DNA of 64,000 nt from Cardinalis cardinalis (taxonomy: Eukaryota; Chordata; Aves; Passeriformes; Cardinalidae), in assembly GCA_014549065.1 (NCBI GenBank), contig JACDOX010000230.1:291448-355447 (forward strand). Direction: 5' to 3'. The notes under the pieces are model-generated. The model did not search any database. It was given only the letters and a program-made list of their open reading frames with translations, and was not told the origin of the DNA. A program made the translations under genes and the position numbers. This document shows, piece after piece, positions 50,301 to 62,565 of the stretch; position 1 is the stretch's first letter, and each line of letters begins with the position of its first letter.

Positions 50301-53084
50301 AGAAGAATTGGAAGAGATGAAATAGCAGTCCCACCAGCAGACCTAGACATCATATTCTGACTAAATATAGGGAAAAACCTAGGGATAAAAATAGATCATT
50401 ACTTTCCCCCTCTGAAGTTTTATTTGCACTTAGTTCTATTTAAACAAGTGTAAATATGTCAGGAAAAGAAAAACTGATGGGAAAAAGTGATTGAACTCAG
50501 AATGATTTAACATGGCAACCAGCCCAACTCCGTGTGTTCTTCTGAGTGATCTTAGCCTCTGTGAAACAAGGAAATGTTTAGAATTTCAATGAAGATTAGG
50601 TATGTAATCACTGCTTCCTGCTTCCCATGGATGCTAGCAGACAAATCTTTCTCAAGGTAAAGAAAGAAAGATGAATAGGGGTGAAAAGAGACCTGATTCC
50701 AAGAGACTTCATAAAATATAAAACTGAAGTACAGCCTGTCTTGCAATACAAGCATTCCTGCCTTCTCCTTTTGATGCACTTTCTGCTTTTCTATCTTTTT
50801 CCACTGCCCACTCTTTTTCAGCAGAAGAATTTTGTATTCCTCCCCTATATGGAATAGCCTTCTGCATGTTAGAGCATAGCCTTAGATTTCCACCCATCTC
50901 TCCCTATTTGCTGTCACACCTACGCTTTTTCCTTTTTGGCCTACTTTTGATGTATATTCCACTTACAGTGTATATTGCAAAACTTTTTATCCCCATCATG
51001 CAACACTATTTGCATTAGAAGTGCTCCTTTTTTTCTGTAAATGTATAGCATATAATTTCAATATTTCCTCCCTATAGTAGTTATAGTGCTGCATTTAAAA
51101 CACAATGAAAAATAGTTATGAGAGAGCAGGCCTTATGCTGTCTAATAAAGTTGCTTGTTTTACTACAAACTTGTAGATGGTATCAACATCAAATGGAGCC
51201 ATTTCCATCTATCCGAGTGTCCTATGACTGGTATCGAGCAGACCTAGACCTACATTTACACAAGGGCCAGTTCCCTAGATGCCAATGAATAAGCTCAAGA
51301 AAATATTAGGAAAATATACTTTCATCTTTGCAGTTTCAGGGATTCCTTCATACCTGGATGGTCTCCTAATATTGATTAGAGTAGCCACAATGTTCCTGAA
51401 CAGAAGCCAAAAGAATGAAAAAAAGCCAGCACAATGAAAAAAAAACTAGAGCCATTACTCATGCCTTTTTATCATCCAGACATCTTCCTATTAAGAAAAT
51501 ATCTTTTAGGATCTGCAAGATTTAAATCTGTGCCGGAACCTTAGGACATCAGAAATATACACTTGTCAGTTGCTTTCCTTTTTGTTCTCCTGTNTATTTA
51601 CTGGGACAAAAATTGTACTAAACATTTTTTTTTCCCAGTAGTTCCATTGCTGAAGTGGACATACTGTGGAATGAAAATAGTAGTTAGAACTTTGCTTTAT
51701 GTGTTTTACCTGAACAACAGTAATTGATTTTATTCTGGTTCTGGATTTAGCTTTCTGATATTCCAATAGTAGACCCAATTCTGCATGCCGTAATACATAT
51801 GCAAATATTGTTTTCATGGACATGTGGCGTTCAGAGAAGACCTAGTTTGTTCAGATCCCAATTTAAAACTGCCACTTAATTCAATGGAAAGGNTCCAACT
51901 GGTGTCTGTGAATTTCATCAACCCCTTAATAATTTCAAATGGGATCTAATGGTGAATTAGTTCTCACTAGGTGCAGTGCACTGTGAATATGAGTCTGTTG
52001 AGCTCATCAATGATAGTACTAAAGCAATAACAAGAGTCTAAAAAATCCCTTAGATTTCTTACTTGGCTATTTAATGCAAATCTTCCTTTTGTTATAGTAC
52101 AGTTTCAGCACCAGATTAAACCCACATCTTTTTTCACCCCAACTACTGAAAGCACAGCCTCAATAAAATTTCATAACTAAGCCTCGTGATTCATCTTTCT
52201 AAGAAAGAAAGTGTTGGTACTAAATTTATTATGCTACAAGACAACTGCACCTTGCAGCATTTCCTGCTATTCTCTTGGTGCCCGCAACAGCTATCATCAG
52301 GGTTTGTCAGTACAGAAAGTAATGGTAACCAGTTTCTAGAAGTTCCATCACAAATTTTTATCTTATGTCATTGACTGTAATAGTCTTTAGCACCCAGGAA
52401 TCCACAAAAAAGTCACAAATAGCAAAAAACAAAACTTGGGATACTCAGTGTTCTTATTTTAGTAAACAATGTTATGCTTTAACTGAAAATGATAGCTCAA
52501 GCAAACCACATTATTCTGTAATATTGAACATCTGGTGTCATAGTACTGAGCAGCGATTACTTGTACTCAAACAGGCTGCACNAGAAACCAGGAAATTCAT
52601 TATTGTTGCTGGCAAAACTGTTTATTTCTGTGAATGACTTGAACATTATTAATCACAATTCCCAAAACATCCCTTGCAACTTCGTATTATGTTCGCTTTC
52701 AGGTACAGTGACAAGCCTATCATTATCATTAGCTGTAAGTGACGCTAGAGCTGTAAAACTATTGAGCACACAGGGAAATCTCACACACATTGCTTTCTTT
52801 CACCTTAAAATCATTTGTCACTGTAGTAGCATTAGAGGAAAATTTTGCATTCTCCAATGTGTATTGCACACCAATGACAATGTGTTTTTAGTATAGATAT
52901 TTAGAGTAATTTGTTTTTCTCCATATAATCCGCATGTTAGGGGTATACCTTTACTCCTGTTATTAAAACAGACCAAACTGAGCTGGTTACATGAGCCTCT
53001 GTATTTAAGCCTCAGTTAATATGAGGGTGCTTAACAAAGCCCTCCTCTCTGAACCCTCCCACTGCATTCACTTGCAAATCACTG
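44346..53084. other. Single-copy AT-rich DNA; one unexplained long frame
   Basis: No gene or known repeat is secure. A 142-codon plus-strand frame (46011-46439) is listed separately. A(n) tracts lie at 48504-48529. A moderately GC-rich segment at 49230-49680 may be an unrecognised repeat. The right edge leads into the CpG-rich candidate promoter. Confidence 0.6.
46011..46439 (+). other. Unassigned 142-codon open frame, possible element or exon remnant
   Basis: This is the longest open frame in the window outside recognised mobile elements and the gap. It begins right after a TAA with TTG, not ATG, so no start codon supports it. One codon contains N. The translation is acidic and leucine-rich with no transmembrane segment, signal peptide or domain I recognise. 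GC content is higher than in the flanks. No convincing splice acceptor at the left or donor at the right was found. I lean toward a decayed, unrecognised repeat or retrocopy over a gene. Confidence 0.25.
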
Positions 53085-53426
53085 TTTGGCTGGCAAAGCC
53101 GCCGTGCTGTCCCCCCGAGCCCCAAACCTCCTCACGCTGAGCACNGCGGCTCTATCAGCAGCAACATCTCGGCGAGGGGCAGCGACGCCTCTCCTTGCGA
53201 GGGACGTTTTTTATTAATCAGGAGCACTGAATGGAAACCANTCAGGCGGAGATCCCTTTGGCTCCTGCTCGCTGCCTGCCTGACTTAAAAGTGATGCCGG
53301 GAGAGAGGGAGTCCTAGTGAGAGGCGAGTGCGTTCGGCGCTGGAGACACGGGAACATGCAGAAGGCAGGATGCAGGTAGAGAAGCAGCGCTGAACTGACT
53401 GAACTGGGCTCACATAGACAGCCTGG
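53085..53426 (+). promoter_or_regulatory. CpG-island promoter of an unidentified plus-strand gene
   Basis: About 20 CpG dinucleotides are packed between 53100 and 53390, whereas the kilobases on either side have almost none. This is the pattern of a vertebrate CpG-island promoter that has escaped methylation decay. Two TATA-like AT stretches lie inside: TTTTTTATTAAT at 53208-53219 and TTAAAAG at 53285-53291. The latter would place a start site near 53315. The downstream sequence ends in a strong splice donor, which sets the plus orientation. No homologous gene is recognised from the leader. It is the only promoter-like CpG concentration in the window. An orphan island marking an enhancer or lncRNA is the main alternative. 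Confidence 0.7.
53315..53426 (+). other. Candidate untranslated first exon with upstream ORFs
   Basis: The inferred exon runs from an unknown start near 53315 to 53426, where CTGG is followed by GTGAGTAG, close to the ideal U1 donor. A weaker alternative donor, CAG|GTAGAG, occurs at 53375/53376. Two short frames lie inside: 53356-53379 (MQKAGCR) and 53370-53393 (MQVEKQR). A third, 53294-53317 (MPGERES), would be included only if transcription starts further upstream. All three close before the donor and none opens into the intron. The exon would therefore be 5' UTR, with translation starting in a later exon outside this window; short upstream ORFs commonly dampen translation. The start site and gene identity are inference. 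Confidence 0.45.
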
Positions 53427-56400
53427 GTGAGTAGATCAACTTTCTGTAGCATGAGAACTGCCGATAGCAAAAGAACAGGTGCTTTCTTTAGGGGTGTCTA
53501 AAATGTTGAAGATTCCGTGCAGATACTTTTTAGGGAAGGGGAAGTGGAGGGGCAGTGCCAGCAGAGCACTTTGGGGATATTTTTCTTACAGAGTTCAAAA
53601 AAACCCTAACCCATTAAATTGCTGAAATCTAAACTTTGGATACTGTATATGTGATGACTTGTTGTGTACATTAAAATATTAGCAATGCATATGCTCTTTG
53701 GAAATANTGTTTGATATGAATCAGTTTTTCCTGCCATATAGGAGTAACAATATAGCCTAACTTTAATGCAGGATGCTTTTTCACCTGTCCAAAAAGAAGC
53801 TATTTCCCTTTTCTTTTTTTTTTACACATATGTGTTTGTCAATACATCTAATAAAAACAACTCTGGTTAAGAAGGATGAAAAAATAAGATGTNTTTGTTG
53901 CGACTAAGAATGAAGTACTAATGCTTTTTTGAATTTTCTTTAGCGAAAGTTGCAAAATTAGTGGGATTTTTAAAAATGTTTTACAGGGGGAAGTGCAGCT
54001 CAGGGTTCAGAAAGATTGAGAGCTGAGGGAGATGTCTCTTTGGATATCTGTAGCAGAGTCAAAGTCAACAGGCTTAAAGTACAAGGANGCTTCCCAGGAG
54101 TCCTTCCAAACTACCTCATCAGCCTAATATATATAATCAGANTCCCACAGAAAGCAAGGCAGAAAGAATAAAAGGTCATACTGACCACTTGACACTGAAG
54201 TGACCAGCAGAAAACAACTGAATGACATTTTGCCTTTTCACATGGAAGAAACATGCTGTCACATGTGTTCAATTTCACTGTATGAGCTTCAAAGAAAAAA
54301 TGATATATATGAATTAAAAGGAAATTAATATCCCTGTTGTAAGGCTGTATGAATACAGCAGCCACTCACCTTGTCACAGATTTAAGTCATAGTTCAGAAA
54401 ATAGAATGGCATTTTCTTAAAATACTTTCCATTTTCAGTAGACATATTTACAACAAATGTATGAGTCTTGCTCTGATTAAAGGGATAAAAGTGATAAAAC
54501 TAATATTTTACTGAAACCACAGCAGGATTATGCTTCATTGCTCAGTACTACCCTAGCTACCCATGCTAAGGATAAAAAGGGATAAAAATGCAGGTGTAAT
54601 ACTTACACTAGTTTTGGAGATGAGATCAAAAGGTTTGTTAAATAATATTAGTGATAGGAACTACTAATGACAGATCTTTAAAAATCATTGTCTCCAAGTA
54701 GTTCTCCATATCTGAAAGGAAAATTTTATTCTAAAAATATAGTGAACTAATTAAATATTCAGAAGATTTGTGTTATAATTTGTCTATGACTATTAAGAAA
54801 TTTGTTTGTGAATAATGTTAGTTATTAAAAAGGCATATTGCTATCTGTATGTCAATCTGACAGATAAAATATATTTTCCTGTCATTTGTACTTCACTGTG
54901 TAGTAATGTAAATTCAAGAGAGAATTACATATGTTTACAGCTAATGTGATTTTCTATTAACAAAAATATAAAACATTATACAGTCAAATGTCTGTGAAAT
55001 AAATAATTCTTGGTTTGGGCTTTTTTAAGTTAGGTAAACAAGATTAATTTTAAATGGAGAAATGTAACTGTATCAGTACTATGACTACTTGTACCTAAAA
55101 CAGTTGCCAAGTCTTTTTAAACTTGATGGAGTGAGTTCAAGAATCAAAGTTTTTCATATGTTTATTGCGTGAACTAAGTAGAGTTTTTAATTTCAGAGAT
55201 TGTCTTGTAGCCATTATTGTAGAATGTTGTGCTTTGTGTGTAACCGGTACATCTCACCTAAACACAAAAAGAAGTTTGGTGATGTAGTTAGTAGAGAAAA
55301 TGTGGGGAGAAACAGCTCTGCCATATGCTTTGTACAGCTCCATGTTAAAATTGCTTGAAGCTTTCAGAATTTGCATGCATTTCTGCAGAAGTGACCATTC
55401 CTCCTCTCCAGACAGCAGCCCATACACAGGGATTTGTGCTCTCCTCTCACCTGACTGCTGCTCCACAAGGATGCTGATCTCAGTAGCAGTTGCATGGTAC
55501 TGGCAGAAACGCCCTCTCATCATGGGATCAGCCAATAANGATGATTTCATTCCCTGACCTACCCACCAAACAAAATGTAATAACTGAAATCCACTGGTTT
55601 AAATGTCATCACCCATAATGCTGCTAAAAGGACCTTACANCTTAATTCTGACATTTGCTTATCTCTGGCATCAGTACTTGGTTTCTGAATCTGCACAACA
55701 TGGGTTGCAGGGAATCTACTGGCAGAAGTGTTTGAGAAGTAGACCCAGAGAGTAACAGGACTGACANTTTTCTCTGAGGATGAGCTTGTTCAGGAGATAT
55801 TATATAAGAAAACTGGGGTATGCAGGCTAGAGTATAAGACAATATAGATGTATAAATGTATGTGTTTCTTCCACGCAGTCAGAGCAATTTAATTGCAGAA
55901 GATAACTGGAGCAAAAATCTAGAGAAAAATGCATCTCCCACACATATTAGAATGGCTTCAAAATTTCTAAGGCTTGCAGCAGGTGTTATATTCAAATGTT
56001 ATCTGCAGAAGAACTAATATTTTAAAATNAATAGAGCTGCCCAAGTAAAAGCAGCCTGCATTCTCTATGTGAGTGAGGGAATTTAAGAAAATAATTTATA
56101 GGAATAAATCCAAAATTTTGTGAAAGGTGGTAGGAGGAGAAGGAAAATAAAGTGAAGGGAAATGAACAAAAAGAATTTTTGCAAAAGCAGTCAGAGTCAT
56201 TTCTCTTCTTGCCTTTTAAACACATAGNAAGTTGGTGAATGTTAAAAGGAAAGTTATTTTCCTGACTTTCAATGACTGATCCTGGTAAAAAATACTCCAG
56301 TGGCATCGAGGACTANTTGCCGAGCATGACTGAGCAGGAGAGGCGTACCTTGATCAAATCATACTATGTGTCTGCAGTGCAAAATCCTAGCAAAANTGAG

Positions 56401-59400
56401 ANGAAAAAAACTGGATGCACACTGCAGCTCAGAGGAAGGCCCAAAATGTTTTAGAAAAAAANTATTTTTTAACACACAGTATGTAATTTTATTACAGAAA
56501 TGTCAGGAAATGAAGTATGCTGCTTATAATCTTTCTTTTACAATCTTGGGAAGATTAGAAAAGGACATGGGCAGCATTGCTGTCATCCCATACACACACA
56601 GTGCCACACAGAGACTTGACTAGGTCTCAGTTACTGGGTATCTCTGTGACAGAGACAGGGATAAAATGGGGCCTCCGCTTTCCCAGTCCTCCGAGTTCTC
56701 TGTAGGATTACATCAATGTTCAAAAAAATATATTTACCTTGAATATTTAAATAACACCATCAATAACCACAAATNTTTCTCAGAAAAAGAATTTCTGCAA
56801 CTGCAAAATGGAATGCTTTAAGTGGTGCCCAGTGTATTCCTTTGCTAGCAAAATTCAATCTTTTATAATTTAATTTCACACCTTTTAGCAGTAAGAGTAA
56901 TAGTAACATCAAGACAACATCACTTTGGATTTTTTTTTTCTATCTCAGAAAAAACATTTTTCATAATACGTTCTCTCTTGATATACAAATATCAAGGAGG
57001 TTTAGGTAAGTACAAATTTTATAGATGCTAGATGATGTTCAGATTGCTTTATCCTCAAAGGCTGTATTTGAGAGAAAGAATGACTATCTTCATAGAAATT
57101 CTGNCTGTAATGATATTGCAATTTTGGGCCATGCATGTTGGTACTAAAGGATTCCATTTTCTAAAAAATACTGACAGCATCTTGTNATTGTACATAAGTA
57201 TGTTGAGAAAGAGCAACCTAAAGCACTTGTCCAGATTNAAAACATGATCTTCATACATTACACCCAAGAATAGACTCTGTGAAATATAGAAAATTGTGGA
57301 TAATGGATTTGTATGTGGAGATAGAAACAGTAGGCCCTTCNATCATTTAAAGAAGTTGCACAACATCTCTCAGAAGGATATTATTTGAATTTGTGCATTT
57401 TTAATAGTTCAATTGAAGTCAATTAATGATGTATACAAGCCTTCTGGCAATATATACAGGTATAATTAGATTAAGCCATTATTTTCAAAAAAATATGATC
57501 TATTATATTGATAAAGAATAGTGCACAACCAACCAGTGGTTGACATTCATATTTCGACACCTCTTAAAAAAAGGATTCAATAAAAACATCAAGTTGTATA
57601 AAAAGTGCTCAATAAAGGAAATTGAAAAATATAATGATCTAAAAAACTCAGCTCAATATCTTACTAAAATAATTGGGTTTTATTTCCTTTGTACACCATC
57701 ATTCAATATTCATCTCATTCAAGGAGATGAAGAGGCAAAGCAAAAATAGGTTGAGTTGGGTATAAGGGTGAAGTTAATCCCATTGCTTCTGCTTTTAAAG
57801 AAAAAATAGGCACAGAACNAGTGAAATTTAGCATTTTAAAATCCAGCAGTTTTATGTTCTGTATGATTTGAAGGTTTCAGTAATCTAATCGCATCCGATT
57901 TTAACAGATAAAAATAGCCCCAGAGTATAACAGAACTGTTATGNATATACGCCTTCATACATGTACACATGAATCTAGAGACATAAACTGAAGTATAACT
58001 CATGCAAATGCTAGAGAATAATAATGCAATATTTGTAGAAAGCAATATATTACAATGAGTTTGCTTAAGTTTATAGTGCTGCATTCTGACTGAATTTTTC
58101 TGCTTACTTTGTTGTTTATTGCAATATTTTCATATGGTTTTCATTATTCTTTGTTATTTCCATACTAGTGGATTTAAATATCAAGCTTTGTAGTGGGAAG
58201 CTATTGTAAAAATTTTTTTTATTCTTAAGCCACAGATGCTGGTTGCAGATAATCTCATGGAAATAGTTTTGCCTGTGTAGCAAAAGGAGAAAAAAGCAGG
58301 AAAATGTACTTATTTCAAAAGGAAATTCTTGTAGTTGTTTAAACTATTTGTCAGGAGAGCTGTTTGTGCTTGTGCTGCNTTCCAGAACCTGTATTCAGAC
58401 CGGGTAACATTTTGCAATAAGACTGGTCCCACTGAAACCAGTGAAATTACTTTTGTGCATTTCCCTTACCCCGAGTAAAAATGAGTGTGGAATCTGTGTT
58501 CTTATGCTGTCTGATAAAAAAAGATTCTATTTCCTCAGAGTAAACANAAAAATATTAAATTGCAGAAAATATTTTCCCATTTCCTGGAAGATATGCAATT
58601 ATCCTTACATTTGTTTCCCAGATATAAAAGGTAATATCATTACTAATGAGAATTCAGACTTGTAGGAAAAATGGATTTCTATGTAAAAAATAATGTAGTC
58701 TCTTCATTTTTCCTGTTATCTGCAATCTGCAATGGATTTACTGCAATTGAGCTTGATCTTGCTCTTAATGGTTGCAAATTTGTGTTTTATATGACTTCTT
58801 TCCTAGTCAAGACAGCTATCTGGTTGGATTTGCATCTTTTCTACAGTAAGATAATAAGTAAAATCCCTTGTGTTATAAATAAAATTAATTAATCTCTTCA
58901 AGTTCNTTCATGGCGATAGAACAATGCTGAAGGTAATAGTTCTTTGCTTAGTGGTAGTAATAATAGTAGTAGCATCAAGGCTGAAAACTCACACATTAGT
59001 TGAAGTACTGATTTAGTGATATTTTAATTACATTTGTCACAAGCTTCTGGTACTGCCTAGTCTTCCAGTTATTTTCTTCTTGAAAAATCTACTTATGGTA
59101 CCAAACCATCCCTGCAGTAAGCAGAAGGACTTTCAAATTAAAAAAAAAATGTTGTGATAGTGTACTTATAATAACTTTTAAAGGCAATTAAAGAAAGGCA
59201 AGTCTCAAAAACATTCGTACAACTGCTCTCAGCTATCACTGGCCAAAAGAATCTACTGGTTGAGAATCTTTACCTGAAGCTTTCATTCAGGAAAGGGGAA
59301 AAAACATCATTTAGCTCAAAAAGGGGAGTGAATTAGGAAGTTGCTAGATGCACCACAGACTGAAGTTTTTGCCAAAAAAAAAATTAAATTTAAAGATGTT

Positions 59401-60421
59401 CATCCCTACAAGGTTGAATCTAAGAGACAATGATTTAGGAACATACCTAGTGTTGCACATTCAGAAANGTAAATGCGAGCACAGCTAGAATGAAAGATTT
59501 AGCACTTCAGACAATGATACTCTAGTAATTTTTTTGCCATTTGAATTTATGCTTAGGAAATTCACATTTACATTTCAGAGAAAATTTTCTAACACCTCCC
59601 TACAATAGAAATCNAAAGAGTTTAGAAAATGTAGGATATAGAGAAAAAAAATATAGATGCAAAGAATAAACTTCTCAAATATACAAAGGCCCTNTATGTT
59701 TTTTTTTTCCTGTCACTGATGTATTGAGACTCTAATTCATAGTACTCCTCAAATCAAAAGCCTGCAGGCTGAATAGTTTTTTAACTACTTTTTGTTTGCA
59801 GAGCAGTTAGATTAAATAGAGAACTGCACTGGTATATAGAGACATAGNATCATGGTTCCCTTGATTAACCAAGAGAAATACTGTGTAATTCTANCTATAC
59901 ATTAATCCTGATTTCAAAGGAATATATAGCTGAAGACTTGCTAACAATTGCATACAAGAANAAAAGGTTTCTGTGTAGTTTCTGTACTGGTCTGTGTGTG
60001 TACCATACTAGGAGTAGAACATATTCATAGTTTGACTGTTGGTTAGAACGAAAATGAGTCTTAAGGATTAACCAGTACAGGATTCGAGTTTCTGGTCTCA
60101 TGACTTAAAATGAATGACAAATTGTATTTTAAAAGTATTTCACTATTTTTTAGCTGGCAGATAAATTATATTAAACTCAGGATAAAGTGATATTTTTTCT
60201 GCAAGCGAGGGTAGTTTGAAATAGTAGCTATGTTTTAGGCATCTGACTGAGAACTTTTCTAAGATTTACATGCGGGGGTCACAAATAATAAAAAAAATGG
60301 AGCAGAAACATGCATTGAGTAACGGGGTAATTGTTAAAGAACATGCCTAGAGCTACTGGAAGAAACCTTGTCAAGCTGGTTGAAAGCATCTCTAGTTCTC
60401 TAGAGAAGGAAGAAAAAGAAG
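53427..60421. other. Probable first-intron DNA of the candidate gene
   Basis: If the first exon is real, this is intron 1 starting with GTGAGTAG. It is AT-rich and contains no recognised exon or mobile element. Single Ns are denser here than further left, especially at 56.0-57.4 kb. A GC-richer block at 55295-55557 is open on both strands and is listed separately. Confidence 0.5.
55254..55557. other. GC-richer block open on both strands, unassigned
   Basis: A 98-codon minus-strand frame (55550-55254) and an 85-codon plus-strand frame (55300-55557) overlap. The minus-strand frame contains GLLSGEEEWSLLQKC, which reads as soluble protein-like sequence but matches no family I know. A plausible donor (CAG|GTGAGA, minus strand, junction at about 55452/55451) lies inside it. 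The block could be a decayed retrocopy, an unrecognised transposon piece or chance. Confidence 0.2.
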
Positions 60422-60751
60422 NNNNNNNNNNNNNNNNNNNNNNNNNNNNNNNNNNNNNNNNNNNNNNNNNNNNNNNNNNNNNNNNNNNNNNNNNNNNNNN
60501 NNNNNNNNNNNNNNNNNNNNNNNNNNNNNNNNNNNNNNNNNNNNNNNNNNNNNNNNNNNNNNNNNNNNNNNNNNNNNNNNNNNNNNNNNNNNNNNNNNNN
60601 NNNNNNNNNNNNNNNNNNNNNNNNNNNNNNNNNNNNNNNNNNNNNNNNNNNNNNNNNNNNNNNNNNNNNNNNNNNNNNNNNNNNNNNNNNNNNNNNNNNN
60701 NNNNNNNNNNNNNNNNNNNNNNNNNNNNNNNNNNNNNNNNNNNNNNNNNNN
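60422..60751. other. Assembly gap (330 N)
   Basis: A continuous run of 330 Ns. The left flank is purine-rich ('gaaggaagaaaaagaag'), a common cause of sequencing dropout. The long X-filled frames spanning the gap are artefacts. Confidence 0.99.
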
Positions 60752-61591
60752 GGCTTCCTCTCCAAGAAGAGTGGATTCACAAAGCTGAAGCAGCATAAAC
60801 ATTTCTGGATTACTTATTCTAAGATTATTTAAAATGCAATTCTGTGGGTAGCTACAATAAAAATAGGACCAAAATGATTGTTGTAGTTTATGTCTTTCTT
60901 CACAAATAGTATTAGAATCAATATTTTTTTGGACTGAAAGTTGAACTCCAAAAAAAATTAAACTATAGAGGAACATAAATAAGGGGACGTTGTGGTAGAA
61001 TGAAAAAATAAATGAGTCACATTAATTTTCTGCTTCCTTCACCTCTAGTTAGTTAGCACTAATTAAACTTCATGCTAGTCAGCCTGTGGGTCTAGTAGAA
61101 AATTTAAAAAATCATGAAATTCCATTGCCTGTGGTGAAAATTTACATGTATTTGTGCACATATGTAACTCTATCTGTATCTGTGTTGATATAGTTTTATC
61201 ATTATTTTGATGTAATTTTAGAGACACTGGTTAAATAAAAAGATCTAGGGATCTAGGTATACTTATATCTCTCTTAAAATCTACATATATACCTACATAT
61301 GTCTGTGTAAATATAGCTTTAATGTGTAATGACGGATATAGTTTTTTAATTTTTTTGTTGNTTTTCTATGTGCACAACATCTCTGTTATGAAAGTCATGC
61401 ATAAGTCATACATTGCATTGNAAGTTTCCAAAGCTATATTCTCTAGTTACTAACAGCTAAAGCAATATTCTTATGTGCTGAGTTGAGGAAGTCTTTGCAG
61501 GTCCAGATTTTACTCTATAACATCAGACCTGGAGTGGTAAATATCAGAGAAAAACATAGAAAAACATCTGCTCTGTCTATCCTGTCATTCC
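60752..61591. other. AT-rich DNA, no gene seen
   Basis: No exon or known repeat. TA/CATA-rich stretches at 61150-61320 are degenerate simple sequence. Confidence 0.65.
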
Positions 61592-62565
61592 AGAATTATA
61601 GAATGGTTTGGGTTAGAAAGAAACTTTGAAGTTCAACCACCCTATGGGCAGGGACACCTTCCTCCAGGTCAGGATGCCCAAAAGCCCATCAAACCTGGCC
61701 TTGAACTTTTCCAATGATGGAATATCCACAAATTCTTTGGATAACCTGTTCCAGTGTTTCAACATTTTTGCTGTAAAATATATTCCTCCTCATGTCCAGC
61801 CTAAACCTTCTTCTCTTTCAGTTAAAAGTCATATTGAGTTTTTCATCTACCCGCACCCTAAAGTCCTTATCAGCAGAGCTNCTCTCAATCTCTTAATCCC
61901 ACAGTAGTGATGCTGAGGATTGCCCCAGTCCGGGTGCAGCACCTTGGACTTGGCCCTTTTGAACTTCATGAGATTTGCATAGGCACATTCCTTAAGTCTG
62001 TCAAGGTCCCTCTGGATGGTGTCACTTGGGTCAACTGCACCACACAGCTTGNTGTCATCTGCAAACTTGCTAAGTGTGTAGTTAAAAAAGACAATAAATA
62101 GTATTGGCCCCAATAGAGACAATTGAGGGACATCACTCTCTACTGCTTTCCACTTGGGCTGTAAATCTTTGAATCCATTGACTGTAAATCTTTGAATGAG
62201 GCCAACAATCCAATTTTTTCTCCATGTAACAGTCCAACCATCAAACCCGTATGCCTCCAATTGAGAAGCATGACTGTTGTGGGGGATCATAGACCGTACA
62301 GAAGTCTGGGTACAAGATATCAGAAAGTACCTCATCCACTGAAGCAGTCAGTCCATCACTGAAAGTCATGAGATCAGTCAGGCCATGAGATCAGTCAGTT
62401 TGCCCTTGGTAAAGTCATGTTTGCTGTCCCTAATCACCTCCTTGTCTCCCACAAGCTTTACTACATCTTGCAGGATTATGTGTTTCCTAATCATACCAGG
62501 TGCAGAGATGAAACTGATGGGCTGGCAGTTCCCAGGGTCCTCCAGTTCTTTCAGGATTTCTAGAA
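61592..62565 (-). mobile_element. CR1 LINE, 5'-truncated, with internal deletion
   Basis: The 3' end lies at 61592 ('cagaattatagaatggtttg'). It is followed in order by the 'gggcagggacaccttcc' block (61647-61663), 'aacctggccttgaac' and 'gataacctgttccagtgttt'. A deletion at about 61832 jumps over the C-terminal RT/3' part into the region before the FADD box. Then come 'gattgccccagtccgggtgc', 'cttgaacttcatgag'-type sequence, 'tcaaggtccctctggatgg' and the FADD box (62054-62065). Beyond it are the 'aagtcatgtttgctgtccct' block (62412-62431) and 'cagttcccagggtcctccag'. The copy ends inside the RT near 62565. Two small internal duplications are visible (62159-62197 and 62368-62398). It is immobile. 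Confidence 0.95.
61847..62565 (-). pseudogene. CR1 reverse-transcriptase remnant with FADD box
   Basis: A 162-codon minus-strand frame (62335-61847) retains the RT core: 'LLGPILFIVFFN' (from the QGSVLGP block), then 'LSKFADD' with both catalytic aspartates, and 'TIQRDLDRLKECAYANLMKF'. Upstream on the minus strand (62581-62378), a second frame keeps 'EDPGNCQPISF' and 'HDFTKGKLTDL', which are the N-terminal RT blocks. A short frame break separates the two, and the C-terminal thumb is removed by the deletion at about 61832. In an active CR1 this enzyme copies element RNA from a nicked target; here it is broken and truncated. Retention of FADD is chance survival, not evidence of function. Confidence 0.88.

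Noticed and set aside
60331..60976. Long frames of up to 194 codons around 60.4-60.9 kb
   Set aside because: Open only because Ns are read as unknown residues.
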